NCBI GenBank assembly: GCA_029433525.1
Contig: JAQTIF010000001.1
Span: forward strand, 868,001 to 932,000
From: Enterobacteriaceae bacterium ESL0689
Lineage (GTDB): Bacteria > Pseudomonadota > Gammaproteobacteria > Enterobacterales > Enterobacteriaceae
Direction: 5' to 3'
Length of the DNA: 64,000 bases
Under the pieces are notes generated by a model, which did no database searches, was not told where the DNA came from, and saw nothing but the letters and a program-made list of their open reading frames with translations. The translations under genes were made by a program, and so were the position numbers. Below, in pieces: positions 47,495 through 55,800 of this stretch. Within the stretch, counting starts at the first letter, position 1; every line of letters starts with the position of its first letter.

Positions 47495-48153
47495 TCCTAA
47501 TCGTCCTGATACTGTCGGGAAGTGGTCGTGTCCTGGTTGCAAAGGAAATAATACCTGAAGGGTATATCCGGGTGGCTGTAACGCACGGTATACCACCGGA
47601 AGTTCTTTATTCTGTCTCGCTGACAGAAACCGCCATGACACCACAAACGATTGCTGCGGTAGTCAGGCAGCAGACAAATCTGCCAGAGAGAACTCGCCCC
47701 TGGCCGTGGACGATTAATGTGGCAGGTAAAGGATATCGCTATGCCAGTCGCCTGCAAGCCTGGCAGGCGCTGCAGGTATTTATGTCACGTTATCCTCTTA
47801 AGCGTATTGATGTTGGTCTGGCCCAGGTGAATCTTGGCTGGAATGGACACCATTTCTCTTCGACATGGGGGGCGTTTGATCCGTATATCAATCTTAATGT
47901 CGCAGCGACTCTTTTACGCGAATGCTGGGATCGTAAGCCGGGTAGCTGGCTGGATGCAGCGGGTTGTTATCATCATCCATCTGGTGGAAAGGCGGCGGCT
48001 CACTATAAGGCGGTAGTGACACGCCATCTTACCCGTCTCAGTACCACGCCCGACCAGCCACGCTTGCTTCTGCCTTCCTCATTATCACAGAGGGTAGCGA
48101 CTATTACCCCTGAGCCTGATTTTATCTGGACTGAACCCAGGGAGGAGCCCTGA
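47473..48153 (+). CDS. Lytic transglycosylase of the ICE transfer system
   Basis: A 226-residue protein with an N-terminal hydrophobic export signal and an SLT-like domain: the VLYSVSLTETAM segment with the catalytic Glu (about residue 56), RPWPWTINVAGKGYRYASR, IDVGLAQVNLGWN and AGCYHHPSGGKAAAHYKAVV. It would open peptidoglycan for the conjugation channel, like VirB1. It overlaps the gene before and the gene after, so it belongs to the same operon. Confidence 0.85.
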   Translation: MAYRRILILIVLILSGSGRVLVAKEIIPEGYIRVAVTHGIPPEVLYSVSLTETAMTPQTIAAVVRQQTNLPERTRPWPWTINVAGKGYRYASRLQAWQALQVFMSRYPLKRIDVGLAQVNLGWNGHHFSSTWGAFDPYINLNVAATLLRECWDRKPGSWLDAAGCYHHPSGGKAAAHYKAVVTRHLTRLSTTPDQPRLLLPSSLSQRVATITPEPDFIWTEPREEP

Positions 48154-48656
48154 TGAATAACCTGTTTTTAATGATATGCCTCCTGCTTCCCCTGACCGGG
48201 CACACCAGGCTGAATGTTATTGCTGATCTGGGAGGAGAAGATGCCAGCCCTTATTTTGCAGGTATTAACAAACAACCTGAAGAATCGGCAAGAATTACAC
48301 CGCCGCCAGTAGCTGCAATAGATGCGATGTTTCCGGTCAGTACGCCAGAAATGACACCAGGTGAAGTCGCAGATCGTCCGCTGTCATTGCCAGGTATTGG
48401 TGCGCTTTTTCTGATAGGGGATGACGCACTGTCACGATCGTGGCTGGCAGAGAATGCACCGGCGCTGATAGCCCGGCATGCCGCCGGTCTGATTGTCAAT
48501 GTCGGCAGTGCGTCCGCAGTTCAGTCGCTGCGTGATTTAGCTCCTGAACTCCCGATGGCACCGGCATCGGGTTCTGAACTGGCGCGTCGTCTGCAGCTAC
48601 GGTATTACCCGGTTCTGATTACCGAGACCGGATTGTCCCGGCAGGTACGGCCATGA
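48153..48656 (+). CDS. ICE transfer protein, PFL_4695 / TIGR03765 family
   Basis: A 167-residue exported protein with signal MNNLFLMICLLLPLTGHTRL. The body matches the PFL_4695 family: DLGGEDASPYFAGI, PEMTPGEVADRPLSLPG, LFLIGDDALSRSWLAEN and a closing RLQLRYYPVLITETGLSRQ. Function is unknown; the position between transglycosylase and TraD is the standard one. The start shares a base with the previous stop and the stop overlaps the next gene. Confidence 0.8.
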   Translation: MNNLFLMICLLLPLTGHTRLNVIADLGGEDASPYFAGINKQPEESARITPPPVAAIDAMFPVSTPEMTPGEVADRPLSLPGIGALFLIGDDALSRSWLAENAPALIARHAAGLIVNVGSASAVQSLRDLAPELPMAPASGSELARRLQLRYYPVLITETGLSRQVRP

Positions 48657-49237
48657 TGAACACATGGCAATCTGATACCGCGCTGGCGCTGCTTCTGGCG
48701 GGACTGTTTATCGTAGTAATACTGCGTTTGGGCTTTCGTCAGCGAGAAAAAGTCAGTGTTCATCGCCACCGTCGTTATCAAACTATGGCGGCACAAATAC
48801 TGGAAAAACTGGGTACTCTCCCTGGAAATGGTCAGCGAATACAGTATTTGCGCAAAATAAATCCATATGTGTTTGAAGAACTGTTGTTGCTAGCGCTGGA
48901 ACGGCAGGGGCTGACGGTGGTTCGTAATGCGTCTTACAGCGGTGACGGGGGCATTGATGGACGGGTTATTATTGATGGTCAATGTTGTTTGCTTCAGGCC
49001 AAACGTTACAGTCGGGCCATCACACCTGCCCATATTCGCGACTTTGATCGGCTTCTTGCTCAGCAATCTTGTTGTGGTTTTTTTATCCACACAGGCAGAA
49101 CCGGTAACATGAGTCGTGCAATCAGCGCAGCCTCTTCGCGTCTTTATATCATCAGTGGTCAGCGCTTGTTGGATCTGCTTGCCGGCAGACCATGCTGGCT
49201 GTCAGGGTATTCATATTTTCAGAGAAAATCGCTATGA
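48653..49237 (+). CDS. Membrane-anchored Mrr-type restriction endonuclease-like protein
   Basis: A 194-residue protein with an N-terminal membrane helix (DTALALLLAGLFIVVILRLG, residues 8-27) and a cytoplasmic Mrr_cat-type nuclease domain: FEELLLLALERQGLTV, then YSGDGGIDGRVIIDGQCCLL and QAKRYSR, giving the PD-(D/E)xK core D-(x)n-QAK. Proteins of this kind lie just before traD in related ICEs. Being inner-membrane bound next to the coupling protein, it may act on DNA at the transfer pore. The catalytic residues look intact. It overlaps traD by 4 bp. Confidence 0.75.
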   Translation: MMNTWQSDTALALLLAGLFIVVILRLGFRQREKVSVHRHRRYQTMAAQILEKLGTLPGNGQRIQYLRKINPYVFEELLLLALERQGLTVVRNASYSGDGGIDGRVIIDGQCCLLQAKRYSRAITPAHIRDFDRLLAQQSCCGFFIHTGRTGNMSRAISAASSRLYIISGQRLLDLLAGRPCWLSGYSYFQRKSL

Positions 49238-51324
49238 GTAATCGCTATGTGATTGAAGCCCTTCTGCGTCCGGCAGTTGAGCTGAATACTGCCGTTGTGG
49301 CTGGCGTTGCTGCATATATTTGTGTCCAGGCCCCCTGGGCTGTGGCACTGGCACCTTCTGTCAGCTATGTGATGGCATCCGGTTTTGCGGTACTGTCCAT
49401 TATCCGTGCCCGGCAGGGAATGAAAATTATTCGTTATCGCCACAACTTGTCCCGGCTTCCCCGCTATGTGATGAGTGCCGGACAGATACCGATCAGTCAT
49501 CAGCGTCTGTTCCTGGGACGTGGATTTCGCTGGACACAAAAACATACCCAGCGACTGCAGGATACGCTACGCCCGGAGGTGGCGAAATATCTTCAGCCAG
49601 GCCAGTTATATCAGGCGGCTCGCTGGCTGGAAATGCACACAGAGCATTCAATGCCTGGTCTGGGGAAACTGTTACGAACCGATTCCCCACTGAATCCGGT
49701 GCGCCCGTTGCCGCCAGTTGGCGGTAATCCAGTACTACATGGTATTGAACCCGAGGAACAAGATGTCTGGCTGGCACTGCTGGAACGTGTCGGGCATACC
49801 ATCGTTTATGGCACTACCCGCGTGGGGAAAACCCGCCTCGCAGAGCTGCTGGTGACTCAGGATATCCGTCGCGGTGAAGTGACGATTGTTTTTGATCCGA
49901 AGGGGGATGCCGATCTGATGAAACGTGTCTGGGCGGAAGCACATCGCGCTGGTCGGGAAGATGCGCTGTATATTTTCCATCTTGGCTGGCCTGAAATCTC
50001 CGCCCGCTATAATGCCGTTGGCCGTTTTGGCCGGGTATCAGAAGTGGCGTCCCGTGTAGCGGGGCAACTGTCGGGGGAAGGGAACAGCGCGGCGTTTCGT
50101 GAGTTTGCCTGGCGGTTTGTCAATATTATTGCCAGAGCGTTAGTGGCGTTGGGTGAGCGGCCAGATTACACGCTGATTATGCGCTATGTAAACAATATTG
50201 CGGATCTGTATATTCGTTATGCAGAAAAGATTATCGATGAACAACTTCCCTCGCTGCAGACACAAATTCAGAATAATGCGCAGGTATTACGTGATGATGA
50301 TATTCCCCGCAATATGCAAGGGCAACCGGACGCGCTGCGTATCTGGTCTATTGAGGTGGCGCTTAGTTCAGAAACGGGGAAGCAATTATATGATCCGATT
50401 CTGGACGGTTTACGCAGTGCAGTGCGCTATGATCGTACCTATTTTGACAAAATTGTAGCGTCTTTGTTACCGTTGCTGGAAAAGTTAACGACTGGAAAAA
50501 CCGCAGAACTGCTGGCACCTGATTACCTGGATATGGAGGATTCACGGCCAATTTTCGACTGGGAGCAGATAATCCGGAAAAAGGCAGTGGTATATATCGG
50601 GCTTGATGCGCTCAGTGACAGTGAAGTGGCCAGTGCAGTGGGTAACTCGATGTTTGCTGATCTGGTCAGCGTGGCTGGGCATATCTACAAGTACGGCATC
50701 CATTCCGGATTGCCCGGTGAGGGGGAGAATAAGAGCCCGATTAATCTGCACTGTGATGAATTTAATGAGCTGATGGGTGATGAATTTATTCCGCTGATCA
50801 ATAAAGGTGGTGGTGCGGGGATGCAGGTTACCGCTTATACCCAGACTTCATCAGATATTGAAGCGCGGATTGGCAATGCCGCTAAAACAGCGCAGGTGCA
50901 GGGTAACTTCAATAACCTGATTATGTTACGTGTCAGGGAGAACCGTACTGCCGAACTGTTGACGACCCAGCTGCCACAGGTGGAGATTTACACTAAAACG
51001 CTGGTCTCTGGTCATCAGGATGCCGATATCAGTGCCAGTCAGGATTTTACTTCCAGTACTCAGGATCGTGTTGGTACCGTCAAAGTACCATTACTGGAGC
51101 CCGCTGATGTAGTGACATTGCCGAAAGGGCAGGCGTTCGCCCTGCTGGAAGGGGGGCAGCTGTGGAAAATCCGTATGCCGCTACCCGCTGGCGAAGCGGA
51201 TGATGAGCTGATGCCGGAGAGCATTGCAAAAATCGCCCAGCAGATGCGGCGTAATTATCACAGCGGTGAAGCATGGTGGCATGATGCGCCGACAATAGTG
51301 CCTGTAGGAGGTGAGCATGGCTGA
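49234..51324 (+). CDS. traD: Type IV coupling protein TraD (SXT/TOL-type)
   Basis: A 696-residue coupling protein that brings the relaxosome to the mating pore. From ATG 49234 (overlapping the nuclease stop) it starts MSNRYVIEALLRPAVELNTA, with two N-terminal membrane helices (about 18-60), Walker A YGTTRVGKTRLAEL (about 191), VFDPKGDADLM, and Walker B INLHCDEFNEL (about 503) followed by GGGAGMQVTAYTQTSSDIEAR. The frame is open further upstream to 49192, but those residues lie within the nuclease gene. Length and motifs fit the ICE family. Confidence 0.93.
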   Translation: MSNRYVIEALLRPAVELNTAVVAGVAAYICVQAPWAVALAPSVSYVMASGFAVLSIIRARQGMKIIRYRHNLSRLPRYVMSAGQIPISHQRLFLGRGFRWTQKHTQRLQDTLRPEVAKYLQPGQLYQAARWLEMHTEHSMPGLGKLLRTDSPLNPVRPLPPVGGNPVLHGIEPEEQDVWLALLERVGHTIVYGTTRVGKTRLAELLVTQDIRRGEVTIVFDPKGDADLMKRVWAEAHRAGREDALYIFHLGWPEISARYNAVGRFGRVSEVASRVAGQLSGEGNSAAFREFAWRFVNIIARALVALGERPDYTLIMRYVNNIADLYIRYAEKIIDEQLPSLQTQIQNNAQVLRDDDIPRNMQGQPDALRIWSIEVALSSETGKQLYDPILDGLRSAVRYDRTYFDKIVASLLPLLEKLTTGKTAELLAPDYLDMEDSRPIFDWEQIIRKKAVVYIGLDALSDSEVASAVGNSMFADLVSVAGHIYKYGIHSGLPGEGENKSPINLHCDEFNELMGDEFIPLINKGGGAGMQVTAYTQTSSDIEARIGNAAKTAQVQGNFNNLIMLRVRENRTAELLTTQLPQVEIYTKTLVSGHQDADISASQDFTSSTQDRVGTVKVPLLEPADVVTLPKGQAFALLEGGQLWKIRMPLPAGEADDELMPESIAKIAQQMRRNYHSGEAWWHDAPTIVPVGGEHG

Positions 51325-52075
51325 ATCACAACGTGATATTCCCGCTCAGTCCCGACAGGAAAAGCCGCGTGGTTTACTTTACAACCTGTTCTGGGACTGG
51401 CCCTGGTCGCTGATGGGGATGCTGCTGGGATCGCTAATGCTAAGCCTGCTGATTGAGTACACGGGGATGGCGTTCTTCTGGCCGGAAGAGGGGGCGGCGC
51501 ACAGTGAGGCGGTCATGAATACGGAATTAGGCTGGTTATCAACAGAATTCACCCATAGCCTGTTGCTGTCTGAGCCTTCAGTGACGGTTATCCGTTGGAT
51601 AACAACTGCGTATCAGTGGCTGTTTATCGATAGTGGATTCACTACATGGTTGAGTCAACAGTATGAATTGCAGATGGGCAGTGATAATGAGCTGACACGT
51701 AATCTGAGTAGCTGGAGTGGATGGCTTGCTGGTTATCTTCATGAATATTTGCAGGCGACGGTGTGGATCACTGTCATTACGCTGGTTCGGGTGACAATAT
51801 TGCTGCTGTCAGTACCACTGTTTTTAATGGTAGTAGTGGTAGCACTGGTAGAAGGTCTGGGACGCAGGGATTTGCGGCGCTACGGTGCTGGTTATGAAAG
51901 TTCGTTTGTTTATCATCATGCTAAAAAAATAGTGAAACCGGCGATAGTAGTGCCCATGATGCTGTATCTGTCCTGGCCGACGGCGGTGTACCCCAATCTG
52001 TTACTGTTACCAGCCGCCCTGTTGCTGGGGACTGCCATCACGGTCACTACGGCCTCATTTAAGAAATATATTTAG
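51317..52075 (+). CDS. ICE membrane protein, TIGR03747 family
   Basis: A 252-residue inner-membrane protein with four hydrophobic regions. ATG 51317 follows AGGAGGTGAGC at good spacing, within the end of traD. Segments typical of TIGR03747 are LLYNLFWDWPWSLMGMLLGS, the WLFIDSGFTTWL periplasmic part, a LVEGLGRRDLRRYGAGYESS cytoplasmic loop, and the VYHHAKKIVKPAIVVPMMLY helix. It always accompanies TraD in this class; the mechanism is unknown. Confidence 0.82.
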   Translation: MAESQRDIPAQSRQEKPRGLLYNLFWDWPWSLMGMLLGSLMLSLLIEYTGMAFFWPEEGAAHSEAVMNTELGWLSTEFTHSLLLSEPSVTVIRWITTAYQWLFIDSGFTTWLSQQYELQMGSDNELTRNLSSWSGWLAGYLHEYLQATVWITVITLVRVTILLLSVPLFLMVVVVALVEGLGRRDLRRYGAGYESSFVYHHAKKIVKPAIVVPMMLYLSWPTAVYPNLLLLPAALLLGTAITVTTASFKKYI

Positions 52076-52087
52076 TTATCAGCGCTG

Positions 52088-52126
52088 GACGAAGGCGGAC
52101 AAAACTTGCTTTTGTGCGTCTTCGTC
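52088..52126. other. Long hairpin after the TIGR03747 gene
   Basis: GACGAAG / CTTCGTC and, inside it, ACAAAA / TTTTGT pair to form an extended stem-loop at the junction between the TraD block and the inverted membrane-protein gene. No T-run follows. It could be a weak terminator or mark an insertion boundary. Confidence 0.4.
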
Positions 52127-52180
52127 AGCAGACAAGCCACGAACAGACTTTCACTGCGCGTCAGATGTTTTGGTAGTGCG

Positions 52181-52720
52181 TTAGAACAAAAAACCACAGA
52201 TAATCCCTGCGATACCAATAATTAATCCTCCCCATGCAAGCATTCTATCTTTCTTTTTTTCTTTCTGATTTGATACATATATATCACTAAGTGATTTGGC
52301 CAGAGACAGCAGAGTTGGGTGATTGTCTGGGGTCTGTTGTTGCAAGTGCTTGAGGTGTAACTGAATATTTTCAGGTAAGTCTGAATAGGGATCATGAGCG
52401 TTATGCCATTCAATGAGATCTCTTATTTTTGTGGAGCTTTCAGCGCTACATTTCTCTTCATTAATAAAATCATTCAGTATGTAAGTGAGGATTTTTGCTA
52501 TTTTATTTTTTCTGACACTCCATCTTGTTGCCAGAAGATAAATATCTTCATTTTTTAGTTGGTTGCTTTTTATGGCTTTTTTCAGTATGGCCTCATATTT
52601 TATTTCTCTGCGGGATGAATCAATATCATTGATCGTGAAGAAAAGATATCCCATCGAGCCTATCACCAAAAACAATGCCAGAGCTATTTTTACAGTGACA
52701 ATAATTATTTCTGTATTCAT
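52181..52720 (-). CDS. Unknown inner-membrane protein inserted against the operon
   Basis: A 179-residue protein on the opposite strand from all surrounding transfer genes. It has an N-terminal membrane helix (about 8-30, VKIALALFLVIGSMGYLFFT), a charged helical cytoplasmic domain of about 120 residues, and a C-terminal membrane helix (LAWGGLIIGIAGIICGFLF). Its DNA is clearly more AT-rich than its neighbours. I recognise no family. The topology and position in the mating-pore operon suggest a cargo gene, with entry exclusion as one possibility. A ribosome site is not obvious. Confidence 0.6.
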   Translation of the reverse strand: MNTEIIIVTVKIALALFLVIGSMGYLFFTINDIDSSRREIKYEAILKKAIKSNQLKNEDIYLLATRWSVRKNKIAKILTYILNDFINEEKCSAESSTKIRDLIEWHNAHDPYSDLPENIQLHLKHLQQQTPDNHPTLLSLAKSLSDIYVSNQKEKKKDRMLAWGGLIIGIAGIICGFLF

Positions 52721-52868
52721 TCCAATCGTCTCATCTGATTTTAAGCATTATATGAGGATGTTAACTCTCCAGACAAAAATTTGCAGAAAAGCAAAAAGAG
52801 TTTATCGCTGACTCGCGAATCAACTCAGATCATCCTATATGCACCTTTCAACACGTAATGAGGTGTAT

Positions 52869-53207
52869 ATGAACCATCCCCGTCAAGCCTGGCGATATGT
52901 CAGCCTACCTGGCATCACTGGCCTGTTGTTGCTGGCTATATTATCCACGACGGTACAAGCCGCAGAAAAAGATGAGCTGGCCTCTGCCCAGCGTCAGTTG
53001 GATCAAGTACAGGCCGCGTTTGAACGTGCCCATGTGGCAGCGGCTCAGGCCGATCCTGCTGAGCAAGGGCGTTTCTTTTTTGACTACCGTCAGGCCACAT
53101 CTGATCTGAACACTATTCGTACCGGTATTGACCGTTATCTGGAGCCCTCCCGCGCCCAGCCACGGGCTTCATCTGTTAGCGGAAATTATCGTCGGGAGTG
53201 CCCCTGA
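52869..53207 (+). CDS. RAQPRD family ICE/plasmid protein
   Basis: A 112-residue exported protein from ATG 52869 (GAGGT site), with a signal peptide ending about TTVQA and a helical body (ELASAQRQLDQVQAAFERAH, then RFFFDYRQATSDLNTIRTGI). It carries the family-naming motif as RAQPRA near residue 98. The family is restricted to integrating elements and related plasmids and sits first in the pore-subunit operon. The role is unknown. The stop overlaps the next ATG. Confidence 0.85.
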   Translation: MNHPRQAWRYVSLPGITGLLLLAILSTTVQAAEKDELASAQRQLDQVQAAFERAHVAAAQADPAEQGRFFFDYRQATSDLNTIRTGIDRYLEPSRAQPRASSVSGNYRRECP

Positions 53208-53449
53208 TGGCAATGTCCTCTGCACAATCCGCTGCTTTTGACGTGGCATCAGGCAATATCGATGCCAGTATCCTCTACCTCGTCTGCATTGGTGCGCTGC
53301 TGGCCTTCCTTTTTTTATGGGTAGCATGGGCACTGTCTGATGTGTGGAATGGGTGGAGTAACAAGAATGTCAGAGATGCAGCATTAAGCCGTTTCGCTAT
53401 TCGAGCTGTGCTTTTGCTGGTTATGAGCATCTGGATGTTTGCCAGCTAA
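53207..53449 (+). CDS. ICE membrane protein, TIGR03758 family
   Basis: An 80-residue protein with two membrane helices (about 23-45, LYLVCIGALLAFLFLWVAWA, and about 60-78) around a DVWNGWSNKNVRDAALSRF loop, typical of TIGR03758. ATG 53207 overlaps the RAQPRD stop and follows GGGAG. The size and topology suit a small pore or pilin-associated subunit; function is not established. Confidence 0.8.
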   Translation: MAMSSAQSAAFDVASGNIDASILYLVCIGALLAFLFLWVAWALSDVWNGWSNKNVRDAALSRFAIRAVLLLVMSIWMFAS

Positions 53450-53488
53450 ATCAAGTAGTTTGAATTAATCAATTTCTGGAGAAAAGTT

Positions 53489-53875
53489 ATGTATCACTTT
53501 ATGTCGGTGATCACCCGTCTGCGTCGTGATGTTAACCGTATGCTGACTCGTATCGGTACGCTGATGTTGTTTTGGGGGCTGAACTGTCAAGCTGTACTGG
53601 CTGGTCTGCCTACCATTGAGCCTCCCTCCTCAAACGGTGGTAGTGGCCTGATGGGGCAGATCAAAGGTTATTTACAGGATGGTGTCGTTATTGGCGGACT
53701 GGTGATAGCCGCTATTGCGTTCATTAATGTGGCAAACGCTGCGATCAATACTTTCGTCGAAGTCAGAGATGGGAAATCTACCTGGTTTAAATTTGGTTCC
53801 ATCGTCGTGGTGGGGGTGGTACTGCTGGTTGCCGTCATCTGGCTGCTGACCAAGTCAACCAACATCATTCTCTGA
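53489..53875 (+). CDS. Pilin-like ICE membrane protein, TIGR03745 family
   Basis: A 128-residue protein with an extended signal sequence (ending about AVLA, residue 38), then a short mature part with two hydrophobic segments (VIGGLVIAAIAFINVANAAI and FGSIVVVGVVLLVAVIWLL). This is the organisation of VirB2/TraA-like pilins, and TIGR03745 occupies the pilin position of this transfer system. The GGAG ribosome site precedes ATG 53489. Pilin function is inferred. Confidence 0.78.
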   Translation: MYHFMSVITRLRRDVNRMLTRIGTLMLFWGLNCQAVLAGLPTIEPPSSNGGSGLMGQIKGYLQDGVVIGGLVIAAIAFINVANAAINTFVEVRDGKSTWFKFGSIVVVGVVLLVAVIWLLTKSTNIIL

Positions 53876-53882
53876 GGTGACC

Positions 53883-54239
53883 ATGCCGACCATTCGCTTT
53901 TTACCTGATCGTCTGAACAGTGAGCCGGTGGTCTTTCGCGGCTTTACTACTCCTGAAATGGGGCTTGCCGCTCTGTTCGGTGTGGGCACCGGGTTGCTCC
54001 TATCATTGCCATTTATCCCGTTAGCTGGCTGGGTCATCGTACCAACCGGCATGTTAGTGACACCACTACTGGTTATCGGGTTCGGTGGTCGATGGATGCG
54101 TCGTATTAAACGTGGTAAGCCAGAAAACTATATCTGGCAGCAACTGGAAATGTTTAAGCGTCATCATAATCTGGGTAATACGACGCTGATCATTGATGCC
54201 AGGGGATGGTCACTGAAACGAACCGGGAGAGAAATATGA
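53883..54239 (+). CDS. TraL/VirB3-like protein, TIGR03750 family
   Basis: A 118-residue protein with a cytoplasmic start (MPTIRFLPDRLNSEPVVFRG), two close membrane helices (about 30-72) and a C-terminal basic domain (GRWMRRIKRGKPENYIWQQL). The layout matches TraL/VirB3 proteins, which pair with the pore ATPase. ATG 53883 follows GAGGTGA; the GTG at 53877 is less likely. The stop overlaps the next start. Confidence 0.8.
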   Translation: MPTIRFLPDRLNSEPVVFRGFTTPEMGLAALFGVGTGLLLSLPFIPLAGWVIVPTGMLVTPLLVIGFGGRWMRRIKRGKPENYIWQQLEMFKRHHNLGNTTLIIDARGWSLKRTGREI

Positions 54240-54895
54240 GCCATTTTCGTCATGCAGTAAAAGACAGGGATCAGCATATTCAGACGTTGCGTGCCGCCTG
54301 TGGCGTGCTGGCGTTTTTTTTGTTAATAGCCTGTGCTGGCTGGATGCTGGCACCACGCAATCTGACTATTCACAATCCCCCCGATTTGCGCACGGGCAGT
54401 ACCCGCCCGTGGTGGGAGATTCCGCCTTCATCGGTATATGCCTTTGCTTTCTATATTTTTCAGCAGATCAATGCCTGGCCGAAAAACGGTGAGGTGGATT
54501 ATCCGGCAAAAATTCACGCATTGTCAGCTTATCTGACTCCCGCCTGCCAGGCATACCTGAATGCTGAGGCCGGGAAAAGGAGTAATGCGGGTGAACTGAT
54601 TGATCGTGTTCGTGTGGTGTATGAAATTCCCGGCCGGGGATATCAGCCGAAGAGTGTCAGCGTCAATGGCAGAGATAACTGGGTGGTGCGTCTCGATCTG
54701 GTTGCGGATGAGTATTTTCATACCGAACCGGTAAAACGTGCACTGGTTCGTTATCCACTGAAGGTGGTGCGCTGGGAGGGCGATGCGGAACGTAATCCGT
54801 TTGGTCTGGCGCTGGACTGTTATGACGGTATGCCGCAGCGTCTGGAGGCCGCATTATCGACAGATATTGCCGCGAAATCAGGAGTATTTCAGTGA
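54236..54895 (+). CDS. TraE/VirB8-like ICE protein, PFL_4703 / TIGR03746
   Basis: A 219-residue bitopic inner-membrane protein: short cytoplasmic N-terminus, membrane helix (about 19-36, GVLAFFLLIACAGWML), then a periplasmic domain (RPWWEIPPSSVYAFAFYIFQ, IHALSAYLTPACQAYLNAEA, VVRLDLVADEYFHTEPVKRA) as in TraE/VirB8 proteins that nucleate the pore. ATG 54236 overlaps the TIGR03750 stop. The family is diagnostic for this ICE class. Confidence 0.82.
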   Translation: MSHFRHAVKDRDQHIQTLRAACGVLAFFLLIACAGWMLAPRNLTIHNPPDLRTGSTRPWWEIPPSSVYAFAFYIFQQINAWPKNGEVDYPAKIHALSAYLTPACQAYLNAEAGKRSNAGELIDRVRVVYEIPGRGYQPKSVSVNGRDNWVVRLDLVADEYFHTEPVKRALVRYPLKVVRWEGDAERNPFGLALDCYDGMPQRLEAALSTDIAAKSGVFQ

Positions 54896-55800
54896 TGGGA
54901 ATCCGTAATGATATCTGTGTCGGGTTGATGGCGTTATTCCTGCTCTCTCTGGCCAGCGAGCCAGCACAGGCCGACGAGTTAATGAAATGGGAGCGTGTCC
55001 CGTTGCAAATCCCGTTACAGGTGGGACAGGAACGAGTCGTCTTTGTCGATAAAAATGTCCGGGTAGGTTTTCCTCCGGCACTCAATAATAAGCTGCGTGT
55101 ACAGAGTACAGGCGGTGCTGTCTATCTGAAAGCCGATAGCACGTTTCCACAGACACGAGTGCAACTGCAGGATGTGGAAAGTGGTGAAGTTATTCTTCTG
55201 GATATCACCGCCGGTGAAAAAGGCTCTTCTGAGCCTGTACGTCTGATCTACAGTGGTGAAGTGAACACGATCAGTAGTACGACCGACGTTTATCGTCAGG
55301 CGGAAAGTCATCGTATTCCGTCAGGAAATCGTGATGACGATATGCAGGCTAGACGTAAAAAGGAGAAGTACAGCGCGCCTGTTCCGGTATTACTGACTCG
55401 TTATGCCGCACAAAGCCTGTATGCACCACTACGCACCGTCGAAGCCGTGCCAGGTATCCGCCCGGTCAATCCACATCTGTCCGGGCGTATTACCACACTG
55501 TACCCATCTGAAGCGGTAACAGCTATACCGCTGGCTGCCTGGGGGGTAGCAAATCGTGCAGTGGTAGCCATCCGCCTGCAAAATACTACCCGTCACAGGA
55601 TTGTTCTTGATCCCCGTCTTCTGCAGGGACAGTTTGTTGCGGCGACATTTCAGCATCGCTGGCTGGGTCCGGAAGGGTCACCGGAGGATACCACGACGGT
55701 TTATCTGGTGACCGGCGCCCGACCGGAAACAGCTTTTGTGACTGAACCTGTGCGTAAAGTAACCCGCATCAGCAAAAAGGAGACGGATCATGCAGATTAA
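54892..55800 (+). CDS. TraK/VirB9-like ICE protein, TIGR03749 family
   Basis: A 302-residue exported protein with a signal peptide ending about PAQA (residue 27). The mature part opens DELMKWERVPLQIPLQVGQE, continues with beta-rich sequence (GGAVYLKADSTFPQTRVQLQ) and ends with a C-terminal domain (RIVLDPRLLQGQFVAATFQH). This resembles secretin-like TraK/VirB9 outer pore proteins. The ATG codons at 54892 and 54895 are adjacent; the choice is arbitrary. It overlaps its neighbours at both ends. Confidence 0.8.
   Translation: MMGIRNDICVGLMALFLLSLASEPAQADELMKWERVPLQIPLQVGQERVVFVDKNVRVGFPPALNNKLRVQSTGGAVYLKADSTFPQTRVQLQDVESGEVILLDITAGEKGSSEPVRLIYSGEVNTISSTTDVYRQAESHRIPSGNRDDDMQARRKKEKYSAPVPVLLTRYAAQSLYAPLRTVEAVPGIRPVNPHLSGRITTLYPSEAVTAIPLAAWGVANRAVVAIRLQNTTRHRIVLDPRLLQGQFVAATFQHRWLGPEGSPEDTTTVYLVTGARPETAFVTEPVRKVTRISKKETDHAD

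Noticed and set aside
48251..48499. Antisense frames through the transfer genes
   Set aside because: They overlap conserved ICE genes whose frames are intact and coupled; no independent signals.
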